Shown piece after piece: positions 46,738 to 54,126 of a DNA stretch of 64,000 nucleotides. This stretch comes from Sphaerotilus natans (GTDB taxonomy: Bacteria > Pseudomonadota > Gammaproteobacteria > Burkholderiales > Burkholderiaceae_C). A model generated the notes under the pieces. The model ran no database searches. It worked only from the letters and a program-made list of their open reading frames with translations, and had not been told where the DNA came from. Location of the stretch: assembly GCF_900156335.1 (NCBI RefSeq), contig NZ_FTMZ01000011.1, forward strand, positions 80,128 to 144,127, read 5' to 3'. Numbering within the stretch: the stretch's first letter is position 1; each line of letters begins with the position of its first letter. A program made the translations under genes and the position numbers.

Positions 46738-47463
46738 TCAGCCGCGACGCAGGATCTCGCGGGCGATGCCGCGCAGGATGCTGATCTCCTCGACCGTCGG
46801 CTCGGCGCGGTTGAGCAGCTGGTTCAGGCGCGGCATCAGCTTGCGCGGCACCTTCGGATCGAGAAAGCCCAGGTGCACCAGCGCCTGCTCCCAATGCGCG
46901 AGCGCGCCCTGCACCGCGTCGATGCCGGCGCGCTCGGCGTCGCGGGTGCGCGGCAGCACCGCGAAGCCGCCCAGCGCCTGGCGCCACTCGTAGGCCAGCA
47001 GCTGCACCGCCTGCGCCAGGTTCAGCGAGCCGTAGTCGGGGTTCGTCGGGATCGAGAGGCAGACATGGCAGCGGTAGACATCCTCGTTCGACAGCCCGAA
47101 GCGCTCGCTGCCGAAGACGAAGGCGACCTTGTCGGGCCGCGCGGCCAGGCGCTCGAAGCAGGCACGCGGCGATTCCACCGGCGGGCCGAAGTCGCGCGGC
47201 GTCATCGCGGTGGCGCAGGCCAGCTGCACGCCCTCGAGCGCCTCGTCGAGCGTCGGCACGATGCGCGCGCGCACCAGGATGTCGGCCGCGCCGCTGGCCA
47301 TCGCTACCGTCTCCTCCTGGCTGAGCACGTCGCCGAAGCGCGGCGCCACCAGCACCAGCTCGGAAAATCCCATCACCTTCATCGCGCGGGCGGTGGCACC
47401 GACGTTGCCGGGGTGGCTGGTGTTGACCAGCACGAAGCGGGTCGAATCGGGGGCGACAGGCAC
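46738..47463 (-). CDS. trmJ: tRNA (cytidine/uridine-32-2'-O)-methyltransferase
   Basis: A 241-aa SPOUT-class methyltransferase modifying position 32 of tRNAs. [20 protein letters not shown] is the family N-terminus, and [18 protein letters not shown] plus [20 protein letters not shown] form the knotted SAM-binding region. The start is a GTG preceded by AAAGG. It diverges from suhB and is followed by cysE on the same strand after about 80 bases. Confidence 0.94.
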   Translation of the reverse strand: MPVAPDSTRFVLVNTSHPGNVGATARAMKVMGFSELVLVAPRFGDVLSQEETVAMASGAADILVRARIVPTLDEALEGVQLACATAMTPRDFGPPVESPRACFERLAARPDKVAFVFGSERFGLSNEDVYRCHVCLSIPTNPDYGSLNLAQAVQLLAYEWRQALGGFAVLPRTRDAERAGIDAVQGALAHWEQALVHLGFLDPKVPRKLMPRLNQLLNRAEPTVEEISILRGIAREILRRG

Positions 47464-47630
47464 GAGAGAAGACCTTTCAGGCGCCGTTTTCGGGCGCGGA
47501 CATCGTAGAATGACCGGTTATCTTAGGCGTTCAAGCCAGCGTGGCTGATCCGTCCGCGCCCCGCTCTTTCCTTTCGCCAGCCCCTCGCACCCACTTCACT
47601 CGTCGAACCGAGTCCCGGAGCCGCATTTCC

Positions 47631-48857
47631 ATGTCGCAAGCCTCTTTGCACCCCATGCTCAACATCGCCATCAAGGCCGCGCGCGCGGCCGGGGCGATCA
47701 TCAACCGGGCCAGCCTCGACGTCGAGCGCCTGACCGTGACCAGCAAGGGGCCCAACGACTTCGTCACCGAGGTCGACCAGGCGGCAGAGCAGGCGATCAT
47801 CGACACCATCCGCCAGGCCTATCCGGGCCACGGCTTCCTGGCCGAGGAGTCGGGCCGCTCGCAGGGCGCGCAGCACAGCGACTTCGTCTGGATCATCGAT
47901 CCGCTGGACGGCACGACCAACTTCATCCACGGCTTCCCGCAGTACGCGGTCTCGATCGCGCTGGCCTTCAAGGGCAAGGTCGAGCAGGCCGTCGTCTACG
48001 ACCCGAGCCGCAACGACCTGTTCTACGCCACCAAGGGCCGCGGCGCCTACCTCAACGACAAGCGCATCCGCGTCTCCAAGCGCATCCGCCTGGCCGACGC
48101 GCTGATCGGCACCGGCTTCCCCTTCCGCAAGGGCGACAACTTCAAGCGCTACCTGAAGATCATGGAAGAGCTGATGCCCGCCTGCGCCGGCCTGCGCCGC
48201 CCCGGCGCGGCCGCGCTGGACCTGTGCTACGTCGCGGCGGGCTGGTATGACGGCTTCTTCGAGACCGGCCTGAGCCCGTGGGACATCGCCGCCGGCTCGC
48301 TGATCGTGACTGAGGCGGGCGGCCTGATCGGCAACTTCACCGGCGAGGCCGACTACCTCTACCAGCGCGAGGTGATCGCCGCCACGCCCAAGGTCTACGG
48401 CCAGCTGGTGCAGATCCTGACCCCCTTCACCCGCATCATCAAGGAAGACGAGCCCGAGGCCCCGGTGATCGAGGCCGCGCCGAAGGCCCGCAAGCCGCGC
48501 GCCAAGAAGGCCGAGACCGCCGACGAGGGCAGCGCCACCGCGCCGGTCCGCACCGTGCGCAAGGCCGCGCCGACGCAGCCGGGCAAGCTGGTGCCGCTCG
48601 ACGAATACTTGGCCGCCACCCAGCCCGAGCCGGAAGCCGAGGCGCCGAAGGCCGCGCTGCCGGTGGACGTGCCGCTGTCGCCGGCCGCCGCGCTGGCCGC
48701 TGCCTTCGAGCCGATGCCCGAGGAAGCCGCGCCGGCCCCGGTCGTGATCCGCAAGGCCCCGACCCGCATCCGCAAGGCAGACATGCCGCCGAAGGAAGAG
48801 GCCCCTGCCGAGGCCCCGCGCCGCGGCCGCCGCCGCGACGGCGACGCGCCGTTCTGA
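47631..48857 (+). CDS. suhB: Inositol monophosphatase family protein (SuhB) with long tail
   Basis: A 408-aa protein. Residues 1-270 are a complete inositol-monophosphatase domain with metal-binding [21 protein letters not shown] and [17 protein letters not shown]. In E. coli SuhB assists rRNA transcription antitermination. The last 135 residues are low-complexity: Pro/Ala/Glu segments alternating with basic ones ([24 protein letters not shown]) and an RRGRRRDGD end. This tail is much longer than in most relatives and may bind RNA or polymerase. The ATG at 47631 begins the usual N-terminus. Confidence 0.93.
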   Translation: MSQASLHPMLNIAIKAARAAGAIINRASLDVERLTVTSKGPNDFVTEVDQAAEQAIIDTIRQAYPGHGFLAEESGRSQGAQHSDFVWIIDPLDGTTNFIHGFPQYAVSIALAFKGKVEQAVVYDPSRNDLFYATKGRGAYLNDKRIRVSKRIRLADALIGTGFPFRKGDNFKRYLKIMEELMPACAGLRRPGAAALDLCYVAAGWYDGFFETGLSPWDIAAGSLIVTEAGGLIGNFTGEADYLYQREVIAATPKVYGQLVQILTPFTRIIKEDEPEAPVIEAAPKARKPRAKKAETADEGSATAPVRTVRKAAPTQPGKLVPLDEYLAATQPEPEAEAPKAALPVDVPLSPAAALAAAFEPMPEEAAPAPVVIRKAPTRIRKADMPPKEEAPAEAPRRGRRRDGDAPF

Positions 48858-48871
48858 TCGAACCGGCCGGC

Positions 48872-50104
48872 TCAGCCCTCGAAGACCCGGAAGCGGCCCG
48901 CGTCATGCGCGGCCGCATAGACCGCCCAGTCCTGCTCGACCTGCAGCGCCATCGTCTCGGCGGTGTCGAGCATCGACGCGTGCCAGTCCTGGCGCGCGCC
49001 GAAGGCGATCAGCGCATCGGCGTTTGCCGAGCCGCCCTGCCCGCCCGAGCGCAGCTGGGCCCAGGCCAGCAGCCGGCCCAGCGTCGCGGCGAAGTCGCGC
49101 AGCTCCTCGCCGGAGGTGGTGGCACGGTCGAGCGAGACCCGGTCCTCGGTGGGCTGCAGCTCGCGCAGCACGCAGGGGCTGTCGCCCAGGCTGACCGCAT
49201 GCAGCCAGGCCATCGGCACCGCCTGCAGCCGCTGCTGCAGCGTGACGATGCGGGTGGCCGCATCGGGCCAGGCCGGCTGCGCCATGCCATGCGCCGGCAG
49301 CAGCGCTTCCAGCGATGAGGGCACCGCCTGCTTCAGGTCCAGCAGACGCTGGCCGCTGTCGCCACCCTCGCCCTGCACCAGCACCACCCAGCGCGCCAGG
49401 CCAAGCGAGCCGGTGCCAGCCACCCGCCGCTCGACATCGAGCACCCGGAAGAAGTCCGGATCGGGCTGCGTCGCCGCGAAGTCGGCCATGAAGGCACGCA
49501 CCTGCTGCTGCTCGGCCTCGGACGCCTTCAGCGCGCGCTTGCCGTCGACCTTCAGCCGGCGCGAGGCGCCACGCCCGCTGCTGCGCTTGTCGAGAAACGC
49601 CTCGGCATCGCGGCGGCGGAGCTGATCGAGCAGCTCGCGGACCACGCCGTCGGCCACGTCGCGCTCGATCCAGAAGGCCTTGCCGCGCCGCAGCGCCTGC
49701 ACATAGGCCTGCAGCGTGGTGCGGCACAGCGCCCGCGCGGCCTCGGCGTCGATCTCCAGCGTGTCGGCGCCCACACGCAGGCTGGCGAGCAGCCGCAGCA
49801 GGTCCCAGCTCGCCGGCGCCAGCGCCGACTCGTCGAAGTCGTTGATGTCGAAGTAGGTCTGGAGGTTGTCGCCCTCGTAGCTGCCGACGTTCTCGAAATG
49901 CAGGTCGCCGCAGCTCCAGACGGCCGGCGCGCCGTCCGGCCCCGCCTCGAACAGCGCCAGCCCGGCCGGCAGCCGCCGCCAGAACAGATGGCAGGTCGCT
50001 CGCAGGAAGACGAAGGCGCTCTCGCGCATGCGGTCGTACTTGCGCTGCAGCCGCTCGGGCTCGCGGCCGGCGTTGTGCGACAGGATCTGGTGAATGATGT
50101 CCAT
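48872..50104 (-). CDS. DUF2252-family protein
   Basis: A 410-aa cytosolic protein. WSCGDLHFENVGSYEGDN and YFDINDFDESALAP give the H-N...D pattern of an aminoglycoside-phosphotransferase-like kinase fold, which underlies DUF2252. Function is unknown. The ATG at 50104 begins MDIIHQILSHNAGREPERLQ-type sequence; reading upstream would extend into a basic, non-conserved stretch. Its promoter region abuts the prophage, so integration may have changed its expression. It is convergent with suhB. Confidence 0.85.
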   Translation of the reverse strand: MDIIHQILSHNAGREPERLQRKYDRMRESAFVFLRATCHLFWRRLPAGLALFEAGPDGAPAVWSCGDLHFENVGSYEGDNLQTYFDINDFDESALAPASWDLLRLLASLRVGADTLEIDAEAARALCRTTLQAYVQALRRGKAFWIERDVADGVVRELLDQLRRRDAEAFLDKRSSGRGASRRLKVDGKRALKASEAEQQQVRAFMADFAATQPDPDFFRVLDVERRVAGTGSLGLARWVVLVQGEGGDSGQRLLDLKQAVPSSLEALLPAHGMAQPAWPDAATRIVTLQQRLQAVPMAWLHAVSLGDSPCVLRELQPTEDRVSLDRATTSGEELRDFAATLGRLLAWAQLRSGGQGGSANADALIAFGARQDWHASMLDTAETMALQVEQDWAVYAAAHDAGRFRVFEG

Positions 50105-50270
50105 CGTGAAGTTTCCCAGGTGCTCGCTAAGATGGCGGGTTTTTCCGCCCCGGCGCCCCCGGCGCCGACACCCATGAGCAGAACCCCGACGACGCGCCCG
50201 GACACGGACAGCCTGGGCGGCCACACGCCGATGATGCAGAGGCGTATTCTCGAATGAGAGATGCCATTTT

Positions 50271-50395
50271 TACGCAAAAGCTACGCGGAAAACTACGCAA
50301 TCAAAAATGGCCTTCAAACACATTGATCCTCAATAGGAGTGTTCTCCTATGTGGAACAGGTCTTTGAAGGCCAAAAGCTACGCCATCAGTTACGC
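50271..50395. repeat. Five direct TACGC repeats at the prophage end
   Basis: TACGC starts at 50271, 50282, 50294, 50379 and 50391, all in one orientation, with 11-12-base spacing within each group. Three are preceded by AAAAGC or GAAAAC. Helical-phase spacing suggests a multimeric protein-binding site. The two groups flank a nested inverted repeat. Transposase-binding sites at ends of transposable phages have this style of iteration, but no transposase is visible here. Confidence 0.55.
50309..50372. repeat. Nested inverted repeat between the TACGC groups
   Basis: GGCCTTCAAA (50309-50318) is inverted at 50363-50372; CACAT (50319-50323) pairs with ATGTG (50349-50353); and ATAGGAG (50333-50339) forms a hairpin with CTCCTAT (50344-50350). 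Inner and outer arms compete in part, giving alternative folds. There is no T-run, so it is not a standard terminator. It could be a recombination or replication-related cruciform, or a processing site for phage mRNA. Confidence 0.6.
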
Positions 50396-50505
50396 CAATT
50401 TTGCGAAAACAGGCCGTGGCGCTAATGCGACATCAGCAGGCGGCGCCGGATCGGCGAACAACGCAGATCCGGCCGGGTAGAACGGGGCCAGCGCATCGGC
50501 GCAGC

Positions 50506-50739
50506 TCACGACACCTGAGGCGCCGGCAGAGCCCCGGAAACGACGTGGGCGCCCTCATACAGGTCGCGGTGCGCATTGACCCGATCGGCGATCGCGACGG
50601 CCACGCCAGCAGGCCAGACACGCGGGATCGCTTCGCCCTCCCACATCACCACGACATCGCCGGACGGATAAAGCACGCCGACCTGGAGGCGATTCGGGCG
50701 AGACGAAGAACGGATGAATTTTTTCAGTCTGCTGAACAT
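50506..50739 (-). CDS. Small phage protein of unknown function
   Basis: A 77-aa protein, the last gene of the phage operon. It starts MFSRLKKFIRSSSRPNR and continues with a beta-like segment (VLYPSGDVVVMWEGEAIPRV). No recognised motif. The ATG overlaps the end of the preceding membrane-protein gene by 16 bases and is preceded by AAGGGAAA. Not recognised. Confidence 0.5.
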   Translation of the reverse strand: MFSRLKKFIRSSSRPNRLQVGVLYPSGDVVVMWEGEAIPRVWPAGVAVAIADRVNAHRDLYEGAHVVSGALPAPQVS

Positions 50740-51065
50740 GGTGATTTCCCTTCCCGTGTGATGCGGCCGAGAGATTCACTCGGCACGTTGGAAATTCGAT
50801 GCCGGCCGAGAACATCCCGGCCAGCAGCGACGATTGCTGAAATTACAGAAGCAAGAAACACGAAAAATGCAGCTATCGGCCAGTCAGGCGAGTAGAACCC
50901 GGCATACATCGCGCTGGCACCAAGCGCACCGAAAGAGATTCCAGTGAATGCTCGCAACGAGCACTCCAATCGCTTTGAGTTATCCAGAACGAAAGACGCG
51001 CACACAAACAGGACTATTCCCGAGATGCAGCAGATCAATGCAGGCCATGTGATTTGCTCATTCAC
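50724..51065 (-). CDS. Small phage membrane protein (possible holin)
   Basis: A 113-aa protein with three hydrophobic segments (about residues 5-30, 40-60 and 65-88) and a polar C-terminus. I chose the GTG at 51065 because GGAGGT lies 7 bases before it; this start overlaps the preceding gene by 8 bases. Together with the next membrane protein it resembles a holin/antiholin pair placed late in a phage operon, but no endolysin lies beside it. Confidence 0.5.
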   Translation of the reverse strand: MNEQITWPALICCISGIVLFVCASFVLDNSKRLECSLRAFTGISFGALGASAMYAGFYSPDWPIAAFFVFLASVISAIVAAGRDVLGRHRISNVPSESLGRITREGKSPCSAD

Positions 51066-51480
51066 TCTTGATACCTCCGCGAAGCCGATCACTCAGAGCA
51101 GATACCAGCGATCCGAGCGAGTTGGCGGACAGCAGATGCCCGATTGCCGGCATCAGCAGATGCGAGGACGTGCTGAGGGGGAAGACCATCGCCCACAAGG
51201 GCAGGTTCTGCAGCAGGTCCGCTTTCAGAATTGCGGCGATTGAGAGACCAATGCCGGCGGCCAAGATCGCATGGATGATCGACCCAACGACATACCCGGC
51301 ATTGAGCCTGGGGTTGTTGTTCTCTCTCAGGTACGTGGAGCACAGCGCCCCAGTGACTGCGGCGATGATCGACACGCCGTCGGGGATGGGTGCGCCGGCC
51401 GCCTGCAGCACGGCCGGCGGAAGTGCGGCGGACGCCGCGGGTCCGACTGTGCTGGCGATGGTGTGCGGGCTGATGTTCAT
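51058..51480 (-). CDS. Small phage membrane protein (possible holin)
   Basis: A 140-aa protein with three hydrophobic segments (near residues 37-52, 62-88 and 95-118) and a short basic C-terminus (RLRGGIKSE). The first 30 residues are polar/Pro-Ala rich. Size, topology and position are compatible with a holin, though no sequence signature proves this. The ribosome-binding site is weak. It overlaps the following gene by 8 bases. Confidence 0.5.
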   Translation of the reverse strand: MNISPHTIASTVGPAASAALPPAVLQAAGAPIPDGVSIIAAVTGALCSTYLRENNNPRLNAGYVVGSIIHAILAAGIGLSIAAILKADLLQNLPLWAMVFPLSTSSHLLMPAIGHLLSANSLGSLVSALSDRLRGGIKSE

Positions 51481-51538
51481 GGGTTCGTTCTCAGGAGCAA
51501 TTGCAGCACCCGAAACGAACCACTCTGCCCAGGATTTC

Positions 51539-51883
51539 CTACCGAGACCGCTTCAGCAAGAGCGTGCCAAGCGCCCCCATGCTCTTGCTCATGACGCGCG
51601 CCAGGCCACCGACCGCACGGATGATCGCGTCACCGCGATCGATCATGGCCATCGTCACCTTCCCTTCCGCTTCCTTGCGGCGCAGAAAGTCGCTGTACGC
51701 TCGCGAATCGAAGAAGTCTGACAGCGACGACATCGGCAGGGCCAGAGCCTGCGGATAGCTGGCTCCGCCGACGATGGCCATCGTTGCGGCAGACTCCTTC
51801 AGATCAACCGAAAAGCGATCGCGCTCTTTCTGGGATGCAGGGATCGCATCGAAATCGGGCCAGCGTCGAAACGCCTGCCCCCG
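51539..51883 (-). CDS. Downstream part of a probable frameshifted tail protein
   Basis: In this frame the sequence from the G-run at 51878-51882 onward is protein-like: RRWPDFDAIPASQKERDRF, then LSDFFDSRAYSDFLRRKE. It has no good start of its own near the G-run; the first plausible internal ATG is at 51781, with AAGGAG 12 bases before. The overlapping gene upstream ends in an unlikely tail. A -2 slip (or +1 skip) at CCG-GGG-GCA joins the two into one protein. It could alternatively be a separate 80-aa product. Confidence 0.5.
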   Translation of the reverse strand, partial: RGQAFRRWPDFDAIPASQKERDRFSVDLKESAATMAIVGGASYPQALALPMSSLSDFFDSRAYSDFLRRKEAEGKVTMAMIDRGDAIIRAVGGLARVMSKSMGALGTLLLKRSR

Positions 51884-52574
51884 GTTTCGGTCGAAACACC
51901 AGACCCTCGTCATCGGCCCACACGTCGAAGAAGTGCCGGACTGCGGCTGCGCCTTCAGAGAAGAAGGAGTCATGCAGCTCGACCCCTTGGGACAGTGGCA
52001 TGCCGCTCATGCGATTGATCCGGTCGTTCACCCACTGGAAGCGCGCCACGTCGGTCATCGCGAGCAGATCAGGGTAGTCCTCCGACTCCATGCGGATCTG
52101 GCAGGCCATCATGCCTGCGATCCACTGCCGTCGAGAGGAACAGAACTTCTCCAGCATCTCGGCATGCACGCCCAGGAGCGGCCGGAACAGCACCGCCTCA
52201 GTGCCGATGTGGCCGATCTCCACTTCGTCGTGCAGGTAGTCGTCCCCGATCTCAAGGAAGTCGGCGAGTCGCCCAGCATTCACGGCTGGTTGGTCCTTCG
52301 GGGTGTCGCCACTCGACAGGGCGAAGTTCGGCCCGTCGGGCAGGATCACGGACAGGTAGTGGCACACCAGCAGGGCTCGCTCTTGGACCGTCATGGCCAA
52401 CGGATCGATGGCTTTGCAGCCAGGCTGCCACTCCAACACGAACCGCAAGAACTGCGTCGTCGTTGCCTCGTGCGCGGCTGCACGCATACCGCACAGGGCG
52501 CCGCACTCTCCGATCGTCATTTCACGCATCCGGACATCGATCCGGGAGGTCTTCTTGGGGGGGAAGATCTTCAT
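51804..52574 (-). CDS. Phage tail/baseplate assembly protein (zero-frame part)
   Basis: A 256-aa protein beginning KIFPPKKTSRIDVRMREMTI. It is helical and compact, with PLAMTVQERALLVCHYLSV near residue 60, reminiscent of T4-type baseplate-hub assembly proteins (gp26 family), though this is a weak match by eye. The last 24 residues (from GVSTLARFRCD) look out of frame and Arg/Cys-rich, supporting the frameshift described in the preceding entry. Its ATG overlaps the stop of the gene upstream by one base (TAATG). Confidence 0.55.
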   Translation of the reverse strand: MKIFPPKKTSRIDVRMREMTIGECGALCGMRAAAHEATTTQFLRFVLEWQPGCKAIDPLAMTVQERALLVCHYLSVILPDGPNFALSSGDTPKDQPAVNAGRLADFLEIGDDYLHDEVEIGHIGTEAVLFRPLLGVHAEMLEKFCSSRRQWIAGMMACQIRMESEDYPDLLAMTDVARFQWVNDRINRMSGMPLSQGVELHDSFFSEGAAAVRHFFDVWADDEGLVFRPKPGAGVSTLARFRCDPCIPERARSLFG

Positions 52575-53350
52575 TACTTGAATCCGAATTTCTTGAGGTC
52601 GATTCGATCGATGGCGGTCAGACTGGAAATCGTCATCTGCACCGACGTGATGATGGTCTGACCGTTCTGGTCAATCGGGGAGTCGAGTGGCTTGCCGACG
52701 CGCTCAATGACCATCGGACAGAAATCCTTGCCCTTGTACCGCAGCCCGACGATGGAAGGCCCGACAGACGGGTAAATGGTGCGCATCACAGAATCAACAG
52801 ATATCGATCCGCCTGCCGCCATCTGATTGAGTGCATTCGTGGCAATACCTGCAGCGGCCAGCTCTTCAGGGAATGCCCACGACATGAGCTGATTCACCGG
52901 CCGATCGACTTCTTTCCACGGATCCTTGAGGGCACGAAAGTGGGCCGTCAGAGAGATCGAGAGCGGAGGCGATCCGCTGTAGATCTGCGTCGAGTTGAGC
53001 TTGGTCATTGAAGACCGGCCGGTCATGCTGCTTAGCTGCTCCTGAGCGCCGCCAAGGACCGACTGAGACCCCGGCGCGACCTTCATGAGCGCGTTCAGAA
53101 CGCTGTCTAGGCCGCCGACCTGGAGCAGGCTGGAGAACGTACTGAAGCGCGCATCCGGGGTCTGCTGCTCGAACGGGCTTGTCCAGTTGGCCGACTGTTC
53201 AAGGTTGGCATCAGAGATGGGGGCAGCGACAGCGAAGTCCCCGAACGGCTGGAAGCTGCGCGAGTCCCCTTGCGTCGTCATCTTGACCGGATAGATCAAG
53301 GCGATCAGGTAGGGGGAGAGTGCGCCCCATTCAGACGACAGGATTTTCAC
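52574..53350 (-). CDS. Phage structural protein, probably baseplate or tail terminus
   Basis: A 258-aa protein. A beta-strand-rich N-terminus (SSEWGALSPYLIALIYPVKM) and C-terminus (GQTIITSVQMTISSLTAID) flank a helical middle. The NGQTIITSVQMTISSLTA ending resembles tube-like or baseplate gp48/gp54-type proteins, but I cannot assign a family with confidence. It is coupled to the downstream gene by one-base overlap and follows the 238-aa gene after 15 bases. Confidence 0.5.
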   Translation of the reverse strand: MKILSSEWGALSPYLIALIYPVKMTTQGDSRSFQPFGDFAVAAPISDANLEQSANWTSPFEQQTPDARFSTFSSLLQVGGLDSVLNALMKVAPGSQSVLGGAQEQLSSMTGRSSMTKLNSTQIYSGSPPLSISLTAHFRALKDPWKEVDRPVNQLMSWAFPEELAAAGIATNALNQMAAGGSISVDSVMRTIYPSVGPSIVGLRYKGKDFCPMVIERVGKPLDSPIDQNGQTIITSVQMTISSLTAIDRIDLKKFGFK

Positions 53351-53365
53351 TGCGCCACCACCACA

Positions 53366-54082
53366 TCACAGGCCCATGCTCGCGCGCATGCGGAGCGACT
53401 TGGCGCGGGCCATCTTCGCGCCAGAGCTGTGCGACTTGAGCTGCGCGCGACGAATCGCGACCTTCTGTGCGCTGCTGAGCTTGACGGATCCGGAGATGCG
53501 CCGGTTCACCATCAGCTTTCGCCCGCCGCGGATCACTGCCGTCTTCTTGTAGACGGCATCGAGCACCGCCACCGAATCGAGCATCGGCACCTGGTCGCCG
53601 GCATCGAACACATAGCCGTGCAGGTCATCCAGACCGTCCTCGGCAGCGAATTCGGCGGCCAGATACTCGTGGATTCGCTCGGCGGCGCCGATGTCGTCCT
53701 CGTTCAGCATGGCCAGGATGTCGGATTCGGCGACACCCTTGCGCTGCATGTAGTCGGCGGCCATGTGCAGGTGCGCCGTGGACACATCAGACTGATCCGT
53801 CGTCATCTCGGCGTCGATGTCGGGCGCCGAGATGCCCGCGAGGATACCGATCAGCAGGTCGATCAGCGTCTCACCGGGCGCGAGATCGGCCGGCGAGGTG
53901 GCTGCCCAGGCCTGCACTGCGCTCGCCGCGCCAAGCTTGAACTCGGCATCCGCGAACCCTGCGCTGTCGAGCACGGGGGTGGCGTCCGGCTGGGGGGCGG
54001 CCGGCGCCTTCTGTGCATCCAGCGCCTTCAGCGCGGCCAGCGTGGTCGGGCGGTGCGTCCGCTTCTTGGGGAGGAATTCCAT
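53366..54082 (-). CDS. Phage protein of unknown function (238 aa)
   Basis: I do not recognise this protein. An N-terminal basic start (MEFLPKKRTHRPTTLAALKA) precedes an Ala/Pro-rich linker, a helical acidic middle (about 80-165), and a basic C-terminus (KMARAKSLRMRASMG). Its start is set by a strong GAAGGAG seven bases before the ATG. Immediately upstream is a perfect 9-bp stem-loop. An earlier in-frame ATG at 54127 would overlap the sheath stop and is less likely. Confidence 0.55.
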   Translation of the reverse strand: MEFLPKKRTHRPTTLAALKALDAQKAPAAPQPDATPVLDSAGFADAEFKLGAASAVQAWAATSPADLAPGETLIDLLIGILAGISAPDIDAEMTTDQSDVSTAHLHMAADYMQRKGVAESDILAMLNEDDIGAAERIHEYLAAEFAAEDGLDDLHGYVFDAGDQVPMLDSVAVLDAVYKKTAVIRGGRKLMVNRRISGSVKLSSAQKVAIRRAQLKSHSSGAKMARAKSLRMRASMGL

Positions 54083-54095
54083 GGTTTCTCCTTCT

Positions 54096-54118
54096 CCGGC
54101 CGCCTCTACGGCGGCCGG
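54096..54118 (-). promoter_or_regulatory. Stem-loop just upstream of the 238-aa phage gene
   Basis: CCGGCCGCC (54096-54104) pairs perfectly with GGCGGCCGG (54110-54118) around a 5-base loop (TCTAC on the forward strand). It lies between the sheath gene stop and the ribosome-binding site. A closely similar element precedes the capsid gene, so it is a repeated feature, perhaps an mRNA processing or stabilising hairpin. Confidence 0.65.
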
Positions 54119-54126
54119 TTCGGTCA

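Larger units (their letters stand above)
50105..50505. other. Host-prophage junction region without genes
   Basis: About 400 bases with no convincing gene. The left part (to about 50,255) is host-like and G+C-rich, upstream of the DUF2252 gene. From about 50,262 the composition falls and the repeats described in the next entries begin. No tRNA gene was recognised that could serve as an integration site. The right part, to 50505, contains only the 3' flank of the last phage gene. Confidence 0.5.

Noticed and set aside
50250..50410. The TACGC cluster as a CRISPR array or tRNA-based attachment site
   Set aside because: The repeats are only 5-11 bases with irregular spacing and no spacers, and no cloverleaf could be drawn at the junction.
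50433..50621. A 62-codon reverse-strand frame overlapping the last phage gene
   Set aside because: It overlaps the better-supported 77-aa gene and has shadow-like Arg/Ser/Cys composition and no ribosome-binding site.
51539..51973. The downstream tail frame as an independent 144-aa gene starting at 51973
   Set aside because: The first 30 residues are antisense-like and overlap a better frame; only the part after the G-run looks like real protein.
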